From Chloroflexi bacterium TSY (GTDB taxonomy: Bacteria > Chloroflexota > Anaerolineae > Caldilineales > Caldilineaceae): a stretch of 64,000 nucleotides of DNA. The DNA is taken from the NCBI GenBank assembly GCA_019217005.1, contig JAHBNG010000009.1, positions 146,054-210,053 of the forward strand, written 5' to 3'. Position 1 is the stretch's first letter. Every line of letters begins with the position of its first letter. The notes beneath the pieces are model-generated. The model searched no databases and was not told the DNA's origin. It saw only the letters and a list, made by a program, of their open reading frames with translations. Position numbers and translations under genes: made by a program. Shown here piece after piece: positions 52,254 to 61,142 of this stretch.

Positions 52254-52992
52254 GACAGCTCCATCACCACTGCAACGCTCGCCAACGCCGCCGTCTCTGC
52301 ACGCAACATTCTTGGACCAAGCGAAACCACATGCCAACCCACATCTCGCGCCCCATCGATCTCATCGACAGTTAGCCCACCTTCTGGACCGATCATCAAA
52401 TTAAGCGCTGAAATCATCTTGGCAGTTGCAATAGAATGTTGCAGCGCCACGCCGAGTCTTGGCTCTTTGCTTTGTCCAGCCGCCTCCTCCCACGGCAACA
52501 ACCGAATTCCTTGTGCGTGTTGAACTGCCTTGTGCCACATAAGCGGCTCTCGCAATTCGGGTAGAATTCCCCGCCCCGACTGTTCAGCCGCTTCGCGTAT
52601 GATCGTGTTCCAACGTTCATATTTTTTCAACAGTGCCTGGGCGGGACGCACCACGCTCCGTTCGCTGATAACGGGCACAAAGCGAGCAACACCGAGTTCA
52701 GTCCCTTTTTGTAGTACCCATTCGAATTTATCAGCTTTGAGGCGACATTGATAGAGGGAGAGATGGACGTCGGGTTCGGTGATCACCTTTTTTGTTCTAG
52801 TATCCGTCCTTGCGCGGAGCGTCGATCAATTTGCGTGAGTTCGCAGAGATAAGCCTGGTTCCGACCATCTAGTAGTGTGATCTGTGCCCCCGTGCGCAGT
52901 CGCAGGACGGTATGAAGCTGGTGGGCTAAAGGCGTCAGATCGACCGTTTGTGTGGGGATGAGCGGTACGTCTTGCAGGAAAAAGCGATTCAT
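52241..52992 (-). CDS. rsmE: 16S rRNA m3U1498 methyltransferase (one frameshift)
   Basis: Start ATG 52992 (MNRFFLQDVPLI); N-terminal PUA-like part HTVLRLRTGAQITLLDGRNQ, then, after a frame break, LKADKFEWVLQKGTELGVAR, RWNTIIREAAEQSGRGILPE and the SAM-binding knot LMIGPEGGLTVDEI and VSLGPRMLRAETAAL. Together 250 residues, normal for RsmE. The break is at an A run (minus strand) at 52788-52793: six As as given, seven would restore a continuous frame. As this is a conserved housekeeping gene, a base-call error is more likely than a true mutation. Confidence 0.9.
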
Positions 52993-53025
52993 GATGCAAA
53001 TACTTTATAGCGAAAAAGTAGTCTT

Positions 53026-53128
53026 AGGCCATTCCAGAAAAAGAATTACCATAAAGATAAGCGTTTCACCCTGGAATGGCTTTGGCTTTTCCCATCGAAT
53101 TGGGTATTTTATTTTCTGGAAAAGCCTT
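53026..53128. repeat. S-family two-hairpin repeat, copy S2 (diverged)
   Basis: GCCATTCCAG / CTGGAATGGC and GGCTTTTCC / GGAAAAGCC stems are kept, while loops and inner stem differ from S1 and S3. Lies between divergent rsmE and the oxidoreductase gene. Confidence 0.85.
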
Positions 53129-53376
53129 ATTTCGAGCGTATCTGCTCCGATAGAGCCATGTAGCTTGTGAGCAGAACCAGATGTAGCCTACAGAGAACCT
53201 ATGGTTAATGCAAATTTAGTCTACATTCGTCTGGCAAGCCAAATCATAAATTTGAGGATCGCGTGACATAACCGTGCGTGAATTTACACAACTTCCCCAA
53301 ATCGTTACAATAGGGCAAAGCTGTAATCAATCCATCTAGTAAACTCGGCTACGTCCAGATAAACGAGGAGGAAACA

Positions 53377-54567
53377 ATGTACAAAGTTACCATGCTGGGC
53401 ACTGGTCTCATCGGCATGTTCTACACGCAAACCCTACATGGACAGCGAAGCAAAGATCAGGTTGTCTCGGTCTATTCACGTCGGGGGGAAAGAGCAAACG
53501 AATTTGCTGCTGAGTACGGCATCCCCCATGCGACCACCAACATGGCAGAAGCCATCAACAACGCTGAGAGCGATGTAGTTGTGATCGGGTTACCCAATAA
53601 TCTACATGAGGAAGCTGTTCGCTTGTGTTGTGAGGCAGACAAAGCCGTTCTCTGTACAAAACCATTGGGACGCAATGCAGCGGAAGCCAAACGGATGCTC
53701 GATATGGTCGAGTCTGCGGGCATCTTCCACGGTTATCTGGAAGATCTGGTCTATACGCCGAAGATGCTCAAGGCTGTTCAGGCTGTACAGAATGGCGCAT
53801 GTGGCAAGGTGCTTTGGGCACGCTCGCGTGAAACACACCCTGGCCCACACAGCGACTGGTTCTGGGACAAAGAGCAGTCGGGCGGTGGTGCCATCATCGA
53901 TCTGGCATGCCACTGCATCGAAATTAGCCGCAACTATATTGGCAAAGAGGTCAAGCCGCTTGAGGTGATGTGCTGGGGCGATACGCAGGTCCATCCAATT
54001 GAGGCAGAAGACAGCGCGATCGGTCTTGTTAAGTATGCCAACGGTGCAATTGGTCAGTTCGAAGTGGCGTGGACTTTCCGCGGCGGCATGGACTTACGCG
54101 ACGAGGTCTCTGGTACCGAAGGCACTATCTGGACCAACCATTTCTTGCGTACTGGGTTCGAAATGTTTACTGCTGTTGGGCAAGGCGGTTATGTGGCGGA
54201 AAAGGCAGAGGGTGAAACGGGTTGGCTTTTTCCCGTCGGCGATGAACTCTCCGAATTAGGCTACGTCGACATGTTCACAGACATGTTCAACGCAATGGAC
54301 AACAAAACTGCTCCGATGGAGAGCTTTTATGATGGCTATGTTGTCAATGCGGTGATGGATGCCTGCTATAAATCGATGGAGACTCGCCAATGGGAGCCAG
54401 TAGAGCTAGAGGTGTGGCGTGGTTCAGAGGAGATTACGGGTAGTGCGGTCTTCCGTGAATACGATGATGCCCATCTGCTGGTGAAAGAAGAGGTAATGCC
54501 CGATGGTAAAACAAAACTTATCTTGAAGGAGAAGATATCAGGAAGAATCATTCAGCAGATTCACTAG
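53377..54567 (+). CDS. Gfo/Idh/MocA-family oxidoreductase
   Basis: A 396-residue NAD(P)-dependent sugar or polyol dehydrogenase-like protein. Rossmann start [32 protein letters not shown], the catalytic-Lys block [17 protein letters not shown], and the second domain with [15 protein letters not shown] supplying the usual Asp and His. The C-terminus has a small extra beta region. AGGAGGA upstream of ATG 53377. Stands alone between S2 and S3; substrate cannot be told from the sequence. Confidence 0.92.
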   Translation: MYKVTMLGTGLIGMFYTQTLHGQRSKDQVVSVYSRRGERANEFAAEYGIPHATTNMAEAINNAESDVVVIGLPNNLHEEAVRLCCEADKAVLCTKPLGRNAAEAKRMLDMVESAGIFHGYLEDLVYTPKMLKAVQAVQNGACGKVLWARSRETHPGPHSDWFWDKEQSGGGAIIDLACHCIEISRNYIGKEVKPLEVMCWGDTQVHPIEAEDSAIGLVKYANGAIGQFEVAWTFRGGMDLRDEVSGTEGTIWTNHFLRTGFEMFTAVGQGGYVAEKAEGETGWLFPVGDELSELGYVDMFTDMFNAMDNKTAPMESFYDGYVVNAVMDACYKSMETRQWEPVELEVWRGSEEITGSAVFREYDDAHLLVKEEVMPDGKTKLILKEKISGRIIQQIH

Positions 54568-54688
54568 GGAGTCAACCGTGTATAATCTGGGCGTTTGGAA
54601 ATTGAGAGATTGGAAGATTTGGCTCGTGCAGACCCTAATGCCAATCTCAAACAAATTGCACCAGTTATTAAACTCTCGTCGCTGGATA

Positions 54689-54792
54689 AGGCCATTCCAG
54701 AGAAATAAATCCCGAATGTGCCAAGTCGATTACTCTGGAATGGCTTGAGTTTTTCCAGATCAAATTAGGGATTTTAATTGTTGGAAAAACCT
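54689..54792. repeat. S-family two-hairpin repeat, copy S3
   Basis: Nearly identical to S1. The second stem reads GTTTTTCCA / TGGAAAAAC, a paired C-G to T-A change relative to S1. Its last bases overlap an in-frame TTG of the next gene, which is why the later ATG is preferred there. Confidence 0.88.
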
Positions 54793-54798
54793 AATCTC

Positions 54799-55329
54799 AT
54801 GATGGATAAATATACCAACCTCTTCGAGGAAGTAATGTGGCCAAACGGACCAACGACAGTACAATTTGAAAGTGATGCGTCTCCTCTAGAAAGTCTCATC
54901 AGCAATGTAAACGCTGTCCCAGTGACCGAAGCAGGAAAATGGATTGTGGTTCAGCTTGACAATGGAAACTGGGAGATTCCCGGTGGCACCGTTGAGCCGG
55001 GTGAAAGACCTCTAGAGGCACTGAGGCGCGAGTTGATGGAAGAAGCAGGGGCTCTGCTCACATCAGCAGAGTATATTGGTGCCTGGCGTATGCATTCCTA
55101 TGCCGAGGAACCATATCGCCCTCATATTCCGCATCCCGTTGCATATCGGGCAGTTTATTTATGCGCAGTAGAATTGGTCAGTCAACCCCAAGTACCCAAC
55201 GCAGGTGGAGAGAATGTTGTTTCGGTCAAGAAGTTGAGTCTTGAAGACGCTGAGGCATGTTTTCGTGAAATAGGCCGTCATGAGCTTGCCGAACTCTATC
55301 GATTCGCTGCAGCCAGGCATGATGAGTAA
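54799..55329 (+). CDS. NUDIX hydrolase
   Basis: A 176-residue pyrophosphohydrolase. The full NUDIX box is visible: GTVEPGERPLEALRREL followed by MEEAGAL (G-x5-E-x7-REU-x-EE-x-GU). The ATG at 54799 (or 54802) follows repeat S3; an earlier TTG at 54778 lies within the repeat. The next gene starts 8 bp after the stop, so the two are likely co-transcribed. Substrate unknown. Confidence 0.92.
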   Translation: MMDKYTNLFEEVMWPNGPTTVQFESDASPLESLISNVNAVPVTEAGKWIVVQLDNGNWEIPGGTVEPGERPLEALRRELMEEAGALLTSAEYIGAWRMHSYAEEPYRPHIPHPVAYRAVYLCAVELVSQPQVPNAGGENVVSVKKLSLEDAEACFREIGRHELAELYRFAAARHDE

Positions 55330-55337
55330 AAGATACT

Positions 55338-56387
55338 ATGATAGAACATCCCTTACGAACAACAGTCATTGGTAGTTATCCTTTCCCATCATGGCTGGAG
55401 TATGCATCGCAAAACTTGGATGAATTTGGAACTGATGAACTGACCGAACTCCAGGAAGATGCGGTTATCATTGCAATGCATGACCAGATTGCGGCAGGTC
55501 TTGATGTCATTACAGATGGCGAACAGACTCGCCTTGACTTCAATCTTTCTTTCTACGGATTCTTGGATGGACTAGGGGAGGCCGACCCTCGCCGACGGAA
55601 TTTTGGGCCACCCGCCCACGATCAGCGTGGCAAACATAACATTGTGGGCGACATTCGTGCGCCGCATGGATTAGGGGCTGTTGCTGAGTTTGAACGGCTA
55701 CAACAATTGGCTGAAGCTCAGAAAATCCCTGAGACAATTACGCTAAAAGCCAGCGTTCCTGGACCCTATACATTGAGCGGTCGCTTGAAACCGAACGCTC
55801 AATATCCAGATCGTTGGGCTGTTACAGAAGCGCTTGTACCTCTTGTGCGCAGCGAACTGGAGGCGCTCGTCGAAGCAGGTTGCACTGAATTGACCGTCGA
55901 CGAACCTTCCATGAGTTGCTATGCCTACCGAGAAGATCCAACCCGTTTTGTGGATATCTTCAACCGCACCGTCGAACCTGTCTATGGACGCTGTCATCTC
56001 TCGAACCATCTCTGCTTTGGTAACTTCAAAGGACACGCTGTGAGCGACCGCCGTTATGCCCCCATGTTTCCAGCCTTTCTCGATATGACGGTCGATGAGA
56101 TTCATGTAGAGATGGCGAGCAGAGAGTTTGCTGATTTAGAAATCATCGAATTGATTACCCAAAATCGAGACGTTGCTGTCGGCATCATCGATGTCAAAAG
56201 CTACTTTATTGAGCCCCCGGAAATCGTTGCAGAGCGGGTGCATCGCTGCCTGGAATTTGCTCCACCGGAACGTCTCTCCTTTGCACCAGATTGTGGTCTC
56301 AGCCAAACCGCACGTTGGGCGGCCAAGCAAAAACTGCAGAACATGGTGGCAGGTGTCCAGATGGTGAGGGAGGAGCTTGGCTTGTGA
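55338..56387 (+). CDS. MetE-like methionine synthase / methyltransferase core
   Basis: A 349-residue UROD/MetE-like barrel corresponding to the C-terminal catalytic half of cobalamin-independent methionine synthase, as in the short archaeal-type MetE. Seen: TVIGSYPFPSWL, GLDVITDGEQTRLDF, LTVDEPSM, the zinc-site HLSNHLCFGN (H-x-C variant), EIHVEMASREFADLE and FAPDCGLSQTAR (second zinc Cys). It probably transfers a methyl group to homocysteine or another thiol. It overlaps the next gene by 4 nt (GTGA). The folate-binding methyltransferase at 1728 could be metabolically linked, but is far away. Confidence 0.9.
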   Translation: MIEHPLRTTVIGSYPFPSWLEYASQNLDEFGTDELTELQEDAVIIAMHDQIAAGLDVITDGEQTRLDFNLSFYGFLDGLGEADPRRRNFGPPAHDQRGKHNIVGDIRAPHGLGAVAEFERLQQLAEAQKIPETITLKASVPGPYTLSGRLKPNAQYPDRWAVTEALVPLVRSELEALVEAGCTELTVDEPSMSCYAYREDPTRFVDIFNRTVEPVYGRCHLSNHLCFGNFKGHAVSDRRYAPMFPAFLDMTVDEIHVEMASREFADLEIIELITQNRDVAVGIIDVKSYFIEPPEIVAERVHRCLEFAPPERLSFAPDCGLSQTARWAAKQKLQNMVAGVQMVREELGL

Positions 56388-57223
56388 TTAAACCATTTTT
56401 GCAAGGCGAGTCGTTTCTCGCAGATGTAAAGAAATCTTCAGAAGAGAGTGATGCACTTCATCTTTGGTGGCTGGGCCAAAGCGGCTATCTGCTCCAGTGG
56501 CAACATGCGCATTTGCTTCTCGATCCCTATCTTTCTGATTCGCTTACAAAAAAATATGCCACGACAAGTAAGCCCCACATACGCATGACCGAGTTGGTGA
56601 TTGCGCCTGAGCGGTTGGATTTCATTGATATTGTTACATCTAGCCACAACCACACAGATCACTTGGATGGAGAAACAGTTGGTCCATTGTTGGATACCAA
56701 TCCCCAGTTGACCATTATCGTACCAGAGGCCAATCGCACTTTTGCAGCAGAACGCTTTCAGATACCCACCACGCGATTGACGGGGATTCGGTGTGAGGCA
56801 CCCCAAGAGGTACCTCCATTTACCTTCCACGCTGTTCCTGCTGCCCACGAGGAGCTTGATACCGACGAACAAGGAAACCATAAATATATCGGCCTCGTCA
56901 TAGAAGTCGGTCCCTGGACAATCTATCACAGCGGCGACACGATGCGTTATCCCGGTATGGTTCAGCGTCTCAGCCAATGGCAGATCGATCTTGCTCTGCT
57001 ACCGATTAATGGTCGGGATCCTGCGCGAGGTGTGGCAGGCAATCTGTCTGGTCCGGAAGCTGTAGAACTGGCACAGAACATCAAAGCAAAGGTGGTCATT
57101 CCATGCCACTATGACATGTTTACATTTAACACTGTTTCACCCGATGAGTTTGAAAAGTCAGCTGTCGAAGCGCAGCAAAGATATCAAATTTTGGAAAATG
57201 GTGAAAAATTCACACTAAAATAA
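56384..57223 (+). CDS. UlaG-like metallo-beta-lactamase-fold hydrolase
   Basis: A 279-residue protein from GTG 56384, overlapping the MetE-like stop. Metal-binding SHNHTDHLDGE (H-x-H-x-D-H), TIYHSGDTMRYPG (Asp and His ligands) and VVIPCHYDMFTFNT define the UlaG / RNase Z-like MBL group, which includes L-ascorbate-6-phosphate lactonase. No ascorbate genes are near, so the substrate is open. Translational coupling to the methyltransferase suggests a shared pathway. Confidence 0.9.
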   Translation: MIKPFLQGESFLADVKKSSEESDALHLWWLGQSGYLLQWQHAHLLLDPYLSDSLTKKYATTSKPHIRMTELVIAPERLDFIDIVTSSHNHTDHLDGETVGPLLDTNPQLTIIVPEANRTFAAERFQIPTTRLTGIRCEAPQEVPPFTFHAVPAAHEELDTDEQGNHKYIGLVIEVGPWTIYHSGDTMRYPGMVQRLSQWQIDLALLPINGRDPARGVAGNLSGPEAVELAQNIKAKVVIPCHYDMFTFNTVSPDEFEKSAVEAQQRYQILENGEKFTLK

Positions 57224-57342
57224 GCTTCGTAATTTAATCGTAAGATTCAGACACAGACTTATCTAAATGAATATGCTATGATGATTTTTCAGGGAATTGT
57301 TACTATAACTGTGAATCGGGCTCTAGGCTAGACATAATCATC

Positions 57343-59361
57343 ATGATGCAGACCATTTCTCCAGAGACATATCAAGTTCTTTTTGAGCACGCCAGCGATT
57401 CGATATTTCTAGTTGAACCCTCCAATCGTCGAGTGATTGGTGCAAATAGAGCAGCAAGTCGTCTGCTTGGATATACCCAACAATCTTTGTGTCAGATTGA
57501 CTTCGACCAATTGATTGCGCCCGATGCCCGTCAGGAAACTCTTCAGGTTCTCCTTTGTCAGGATTTGACCCAATCCGTACATATCGAATCAACATGGCTC
57601 CATAAAAATGGTCAAACATTTTTTGTGTTGTTCGGCATTGTACAGATTGAAACTGCTAACGGTCCTCTTTGGCAAATCATCGCCCGTAATGTTCAAAAAC
57701 ATCGGCGCAGACACCAAGAAGCAAATCTACTAGCCAGTGTCTTTGAAATCCTATCCAAGCGTCAACCAGCCGAAGCCATTACAGAGGCACTAACTCTTCT
57801 GGGACAGCATATGTCGATTAGCATCGGTGGTGTCGTTTTTTGGTTGCCTGGAAGTACTGCATTTGAAGGTTGGGTCAGTTGGTTTCGACCAGGGGATGAG
57901 ATCGCAATCGGTAAACTGATGCAAAGTTTGTACGGAGACGAGTTACCGCCACAATTAACGATCCACCCAAATAGCTACCTCGAAGTTGTCTTAAGTACAA
58001 GAGAGACACTGTATGTCCCCAATACAGCCAGAAGTTGTTACTGGGCCGATGATATCCGGTCAGAAAATGGATTCTATTCGTCTTTGATTAGTCCACTGAT
58101 CGTGCGCGAAGACTTGAAGGCAATATTGGTTCTGCAAAGCAGAAAAATTGATGCGTTTCCTCTTGAAGAGCGCCGTTTATTCGACCGTATCTTGCCAGCT
58201 TTCGTTGCCGCGACAGAGGCATGGTATGTAGAAACAAAATTACAACAACTCAATGGTCTGTTGGCGGATCAAGTACAGCGGTTGCAATGCATTGTCGATC
58301 ATCTGCCGTATGGATTCATCCTCCTGGATTCCGATATGGACATTATCCAAGTCAATCCGGTTGCTCAAGATTACTTACCAATGATCACAGATTGTGGAAT
58401 CGGAGATGAGCTGATAACGTTGGGCGACTTGCCTATTCAACAGCTTTTGAGTGGGGAGTCAGATGAAGTCGTTTGGCATGAAGCCCAAACAAAAGATGAG
58501 CAAAGAAACTTTGTGATGACCGCATTTGCGATTCCAACAGAGAATGAAAGCCAGACCAAAAATGGCGGCCAAATGAGTGTCTTGTTGATAGATGACGTCA
58601 CAAAGGAACGTGAGCGTCAAAGATATGAACAAGCTCAACAGCGTCTTGCAACAATTGGTCAGGTCACGGCCGGCATTGCGCATGATTTCAACAACGTGAT
58701 GGCCGCTATCATACTTTACAGTCAGATCTTGGAAAAAAGTCCTGACTTGCCAAAACGTCAACGATATTTACAGACAATCCAGCAACAAGCGAAACATGCA
58801 GCACATCTGACCCAACAAGTTCTCGATTTTAGCCGTCAGACCGTGATGGAATTGACCAATGTAAACATGGTTTTCTTCCTGCAGGAATTGATTCAGTTGC
58901 TTGAGCGGATGCTTCCAGAGACTATTTCAATTTATTTACACTCTACAATCGACGATGTTCACGTGAAGGTCGACACAACCCGTCTCCAACAAGTACTGAT
59001 CAATCTCGCTGTAAATGCACGAGACGCAATGCCCAAGGGTGGTCCGTTGACTCTGCGGTTGACGCGCATTCAAGTTAATTCTGAGAATAACGCACCCGTG
59101 CCAAATATGAAGCCTGGCAGTTGGCTGACCCTCTCGGTCGAAGATACAGGAACGGGGATGACAGAGAGCATTCTACAACAGGCATTTCAACCTTTCTTTA
59201 CCACGAAGCCCCCTGGATCAGGAACTGGCTTGGGATTGGCCCAAGCATATGGCATCATCAAGCAGTTCGAAGGGGAAATCACAATCCAAAGCGAACCAAA
59301 TAAGGGAACATTGGTCACCATCTATTTGCCGATCGTCAACGAAATATCTTATATTATCTAA
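57343..59361 (+). CDS. PAS-GAF-PAS sensor histidine kinase (soluble)
   Basis: A 672-residue cytoplasmic kinase without membrane helices. PAS at about 8-120 (VLFEHASDSIFLVEPSNRRV, GYTQQSLC), GAF at about 130-290, second PAS at about 310-420 (DHLPYGFILLDSDMDIIQVN), HisKA with TAGIAHDFNNVMAAIILYSQ (phospho-His, the HDFNN type used by NtrB-like kinases) and HATPase with QVLINLAVNARDAMPKGG, VEDTGTGM and GTGLGLAQAYGI. No receiver domain and no adjacent response regulator, so it is an orphan. Convergent with the DnaJ-SH3 gene, with only 3 bp between the two stop codons. Confidence 0.94.
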   Translation: MMQTISPETYQVLFEHASDSIFLVEPSNRRVIGANRAASRLLGYTQQSLCQIDFDQLIAPDARQETLQVLLCQDLTQSVHIESTWLHKNGQTFFVLFGIVQIETANGPLWQIIARNVQKHRRRHQEANLLASVFEILSKRQPAEAITEALTLLGQHMSISIGGVVFWLPGSTAFEGWVSWFRPGDEIAIGKLMQSLYGDELPPQLTIHPNSYLEVVLSTRETLYVPNTARSCYWADDIRSENGFYSSLISPLIVREDLKAILVLQSRKIDAFPLEERRLFDRILPAFVAATEAWYVETKLQQLNGLLADQVQRLQCIVDHLPYGFILLDSDMDIIQVNPVAQDYLPMITDCGIGDELITLGDLPIQQLLSGESDEVVWHEAQTKDEQRNFVMTAFAIPTENESQTKNGGQMSVLLIDDVTKERERQRYEQAQQRLATIGQVTAGIAHDFNNVMAAIILYSQILEKSPDLPKRQRYLQTIQQQAKHAAHLTQQVLDFSRQTVMELTNVNMVFFLQELIQLLERMLPETISIYLHSTIDDVHVKVDTTRLQQVLINLAVNARDAMPKGGPLTLRLTRIQVNSENNAPVPNMKPGSWLTLSVEDTGTGMTESILQQAFQPFFTTKPPGSGTGLGLAQAYGIIKQFEGEITIQSEPNKGTLVTIYLPIVNEISYII

Positions 59362-59364
59362 ACC

Positions 59365-60630
59365 TTATTCTTCAGCCATAACCATCACTGATTCGAGCTT
59401 AATGAAAACTGCTTCTGCAAATACCCACGCTTTATTTCCATTCTCTAGCTGGATATATAACCACTGGCTATCTTCTGTCCGTCCGAGAACGGGTAGGACG
59501 GAACCGCTCTTTAATTGACCAACAATAGCTGACTCGATAGATGCGTCCGAACGAGCATTTACATTAAATGCATCGGGAACGACAGCCAGGACGGATGGTG
59601 TAGATGGCTCGGGCATTACGGGAGATTGTGGCGCGGAGATCACAGTTGGCGTTGGCTCGATTACTTTGGTGGGGATCCGTGTTGGTGTAACAACAAGCTC
59701 ATCGGTTGGTGTGGCTTGCGGTGTTGCTGTATCGATTGCCAACATGCTTGTGGATGCATTCGCAGATGTAGATTGTTTCTCTGGTTGATCGTTCAATCGA
59801 TCGTTGACCCCATCGTCTAGCACCGCTGCGGAAGAAGCCAAGGTTGGAACTACAAGTTGTGCTGTCGGTACAACGATAGGCGCTGGTGCTCCATTTGCCA
59901 CCGTTTCGACTTGTACGCTCGAATCTACTTGAGCTGGCTCTTGGCTAAAATCTGAACTCGCTGAAACTGTTGCGTCTGTAAATGGACGATTAAAGATTGA
60001 GCGGAAAATCTGTGTTGAAATCCCACCCAACACCAAGCCTAATAGCAATGTCATCGTCACCATACGAATAGACATAGAAGGCAGAGGGACGATATAACCA
60101 ACATCTACCGAGATGTTCACACGAGCGCGCGTATTATCCATCATGAGATCGATCCAACCTGTATAGCTCTCATGACGATTTAACAGACTCGTATCGACGG
60201 TGACTTCCAACTCCATAGGGAACGGACGTGCGGGATCAATACGCCGACCAGACGTAATCTGGTACCAAGCATTGGGTTGTGCATATACAACGTCGAAGTG
60301 ACGTGCTTTATCACCTAAATTACCAACCTGAAAGGTTTTGGTTGCGGTCGTATCTTGGCGCATTCGTCCAAATGCGAGCTCAGCCGGAAAAACAACGGGT
60401 TGCGGAAGCAGCTCCGTTTTGTCCGCAGCAGATTTGCGTGCCTCAGGATTAAGTAAGGCGTTATAAGCAACGTTGATCTCTTTTAACTTTTCTTCAACAA
60501 ATTCCTGATCAATGTTTGTTCCAACAAATTTATCAGGGTGGAAAATACGAACTAGCTGTCGGTACCGCGTTTTGATGAGTTCTGTGGAGGCGTCTTCCGG
60601 TACATCGAGTACGCGAAAATAATCCTTCAT
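59365..60630 (-). CDS. Membrane protein: J-domain, TM helix and SH3-like domain
   Basis: A 421-residue protein. N-terminal J-domain (1-70) with the Hsp70-activating HPD at 31-33 (RIFHPDKF); a beta-rich domain about 90-190 (FGRMRQDTTATKTFQVGNLG, LEVTVDTSLLNRHESYTGWI) like DnaJ-linked Ig/ASPM-type modules; one membrane helix (about 198-217, MVTMTLLLGLVLGGISTQIF); a Pro/Thr-rich linker with ATPTDELVVTPTRIPTKV; and a C-terminal bacterial SH3 domain (VNARSDASIESAIVGQL, WLYIQLENGNKAWVF). The J-domain faces the cytoplasm and the SH3 the outside, so it could couple DnaK to the cell surface. Confidence 0.9.
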   Translation of the reverse strand: MKDYFRVLDVPEDASTELIKTRYRQLVRIFHPDKFVGTNIDQEFVEEKLKEINVAYNALLNPEARKSAADKTELLPQPVVFPAELAFGRMRQDTTATKTFQVGNLGDKARHFDVVYAQPNAWYQITSGRRIDPARPFPMELEVTVDTSLLNRHESYTGWIDLMMDNTRARVNISVDVGYIVPLPSMSIRMVTMTLLLGLVLGGISTQIFRSIFNRPFTDATVSASSDFSQEPAQVDSSVQVETVANGAPAPIVVPTAQLVVPTLASSAAVLDDGVNDRLNDQPEKQSTSANASTSMLAIDTATPQATPTDELVVTPTRIPTKVIEPTPTVISAPQSPVMPEPSTPSVLAVVPDAFNVNARSDASIESAIVGQLKSGSVLPVLGRTEDSQWLYIQLENGNKAWVFAEAVFIKLESVMVMAEE

Positions 60631-61142
60631 TTTGTATCTGCCTGCGCCCTCTAAGTCTTCTGAAATACTACTTTGACTAGCTCATCTCCCACAAATGCAC
60701 ACGATGAAGATGGTCTCTGACGCAATGAAGATAGCGTTTATAATTGAAAGAAGAGCGTTCTTATTTAGTTAATCGTAATGAAGAGATAAAATCCCTCGAA
60801 CATTCGCGCAAAATTCTTAAATTCTTTTCAGAAATTTCATTTTTGGTCTCTACAGTGAATTTTTCATTGTTCATTATCGGTCAACTGCGTTACAATAGTT
60901 AGTAGACAGCAATCATATCATTCCGTTCGTGCAGCGGATGCTTCGCACCCACAAAGTAAAGGCCTGTGCTAAGTTCTATCCGAAAAATACTGTGACGGTC
61001 TCTTCTCACCCGAGAAACTGGTCGAACTTACAATCTCTTTTCGGATAGGTTCTAAGCACAGCCAAAGGAATCTAACGATTGTAGTCTGCTGATCGTACAA
61101 GACACATAGCCTTGTTGTTTTCTTTCGGAGGAATGAAATCGC
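60631..61142. other. Intergenic region between DnaJ-SH3 and subtilase genes
   Basis: About 510 bases between divergent genes. It holds repeat R6 (60976-61048). No other structure recognised. Confidence 0.45.
60976..61048 (-). repeat. R-family palindrome, copy R6
   Basis: CTATCCGAAAAATACTGTGA and TTACAATCTCTTTTCGGATA arms, inner TTCTCACCCGAGAA. Outer arms extend further here: CTGTGCTAAG (60964) and CTAAGCACAG (61051). Confidence 0.87.
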
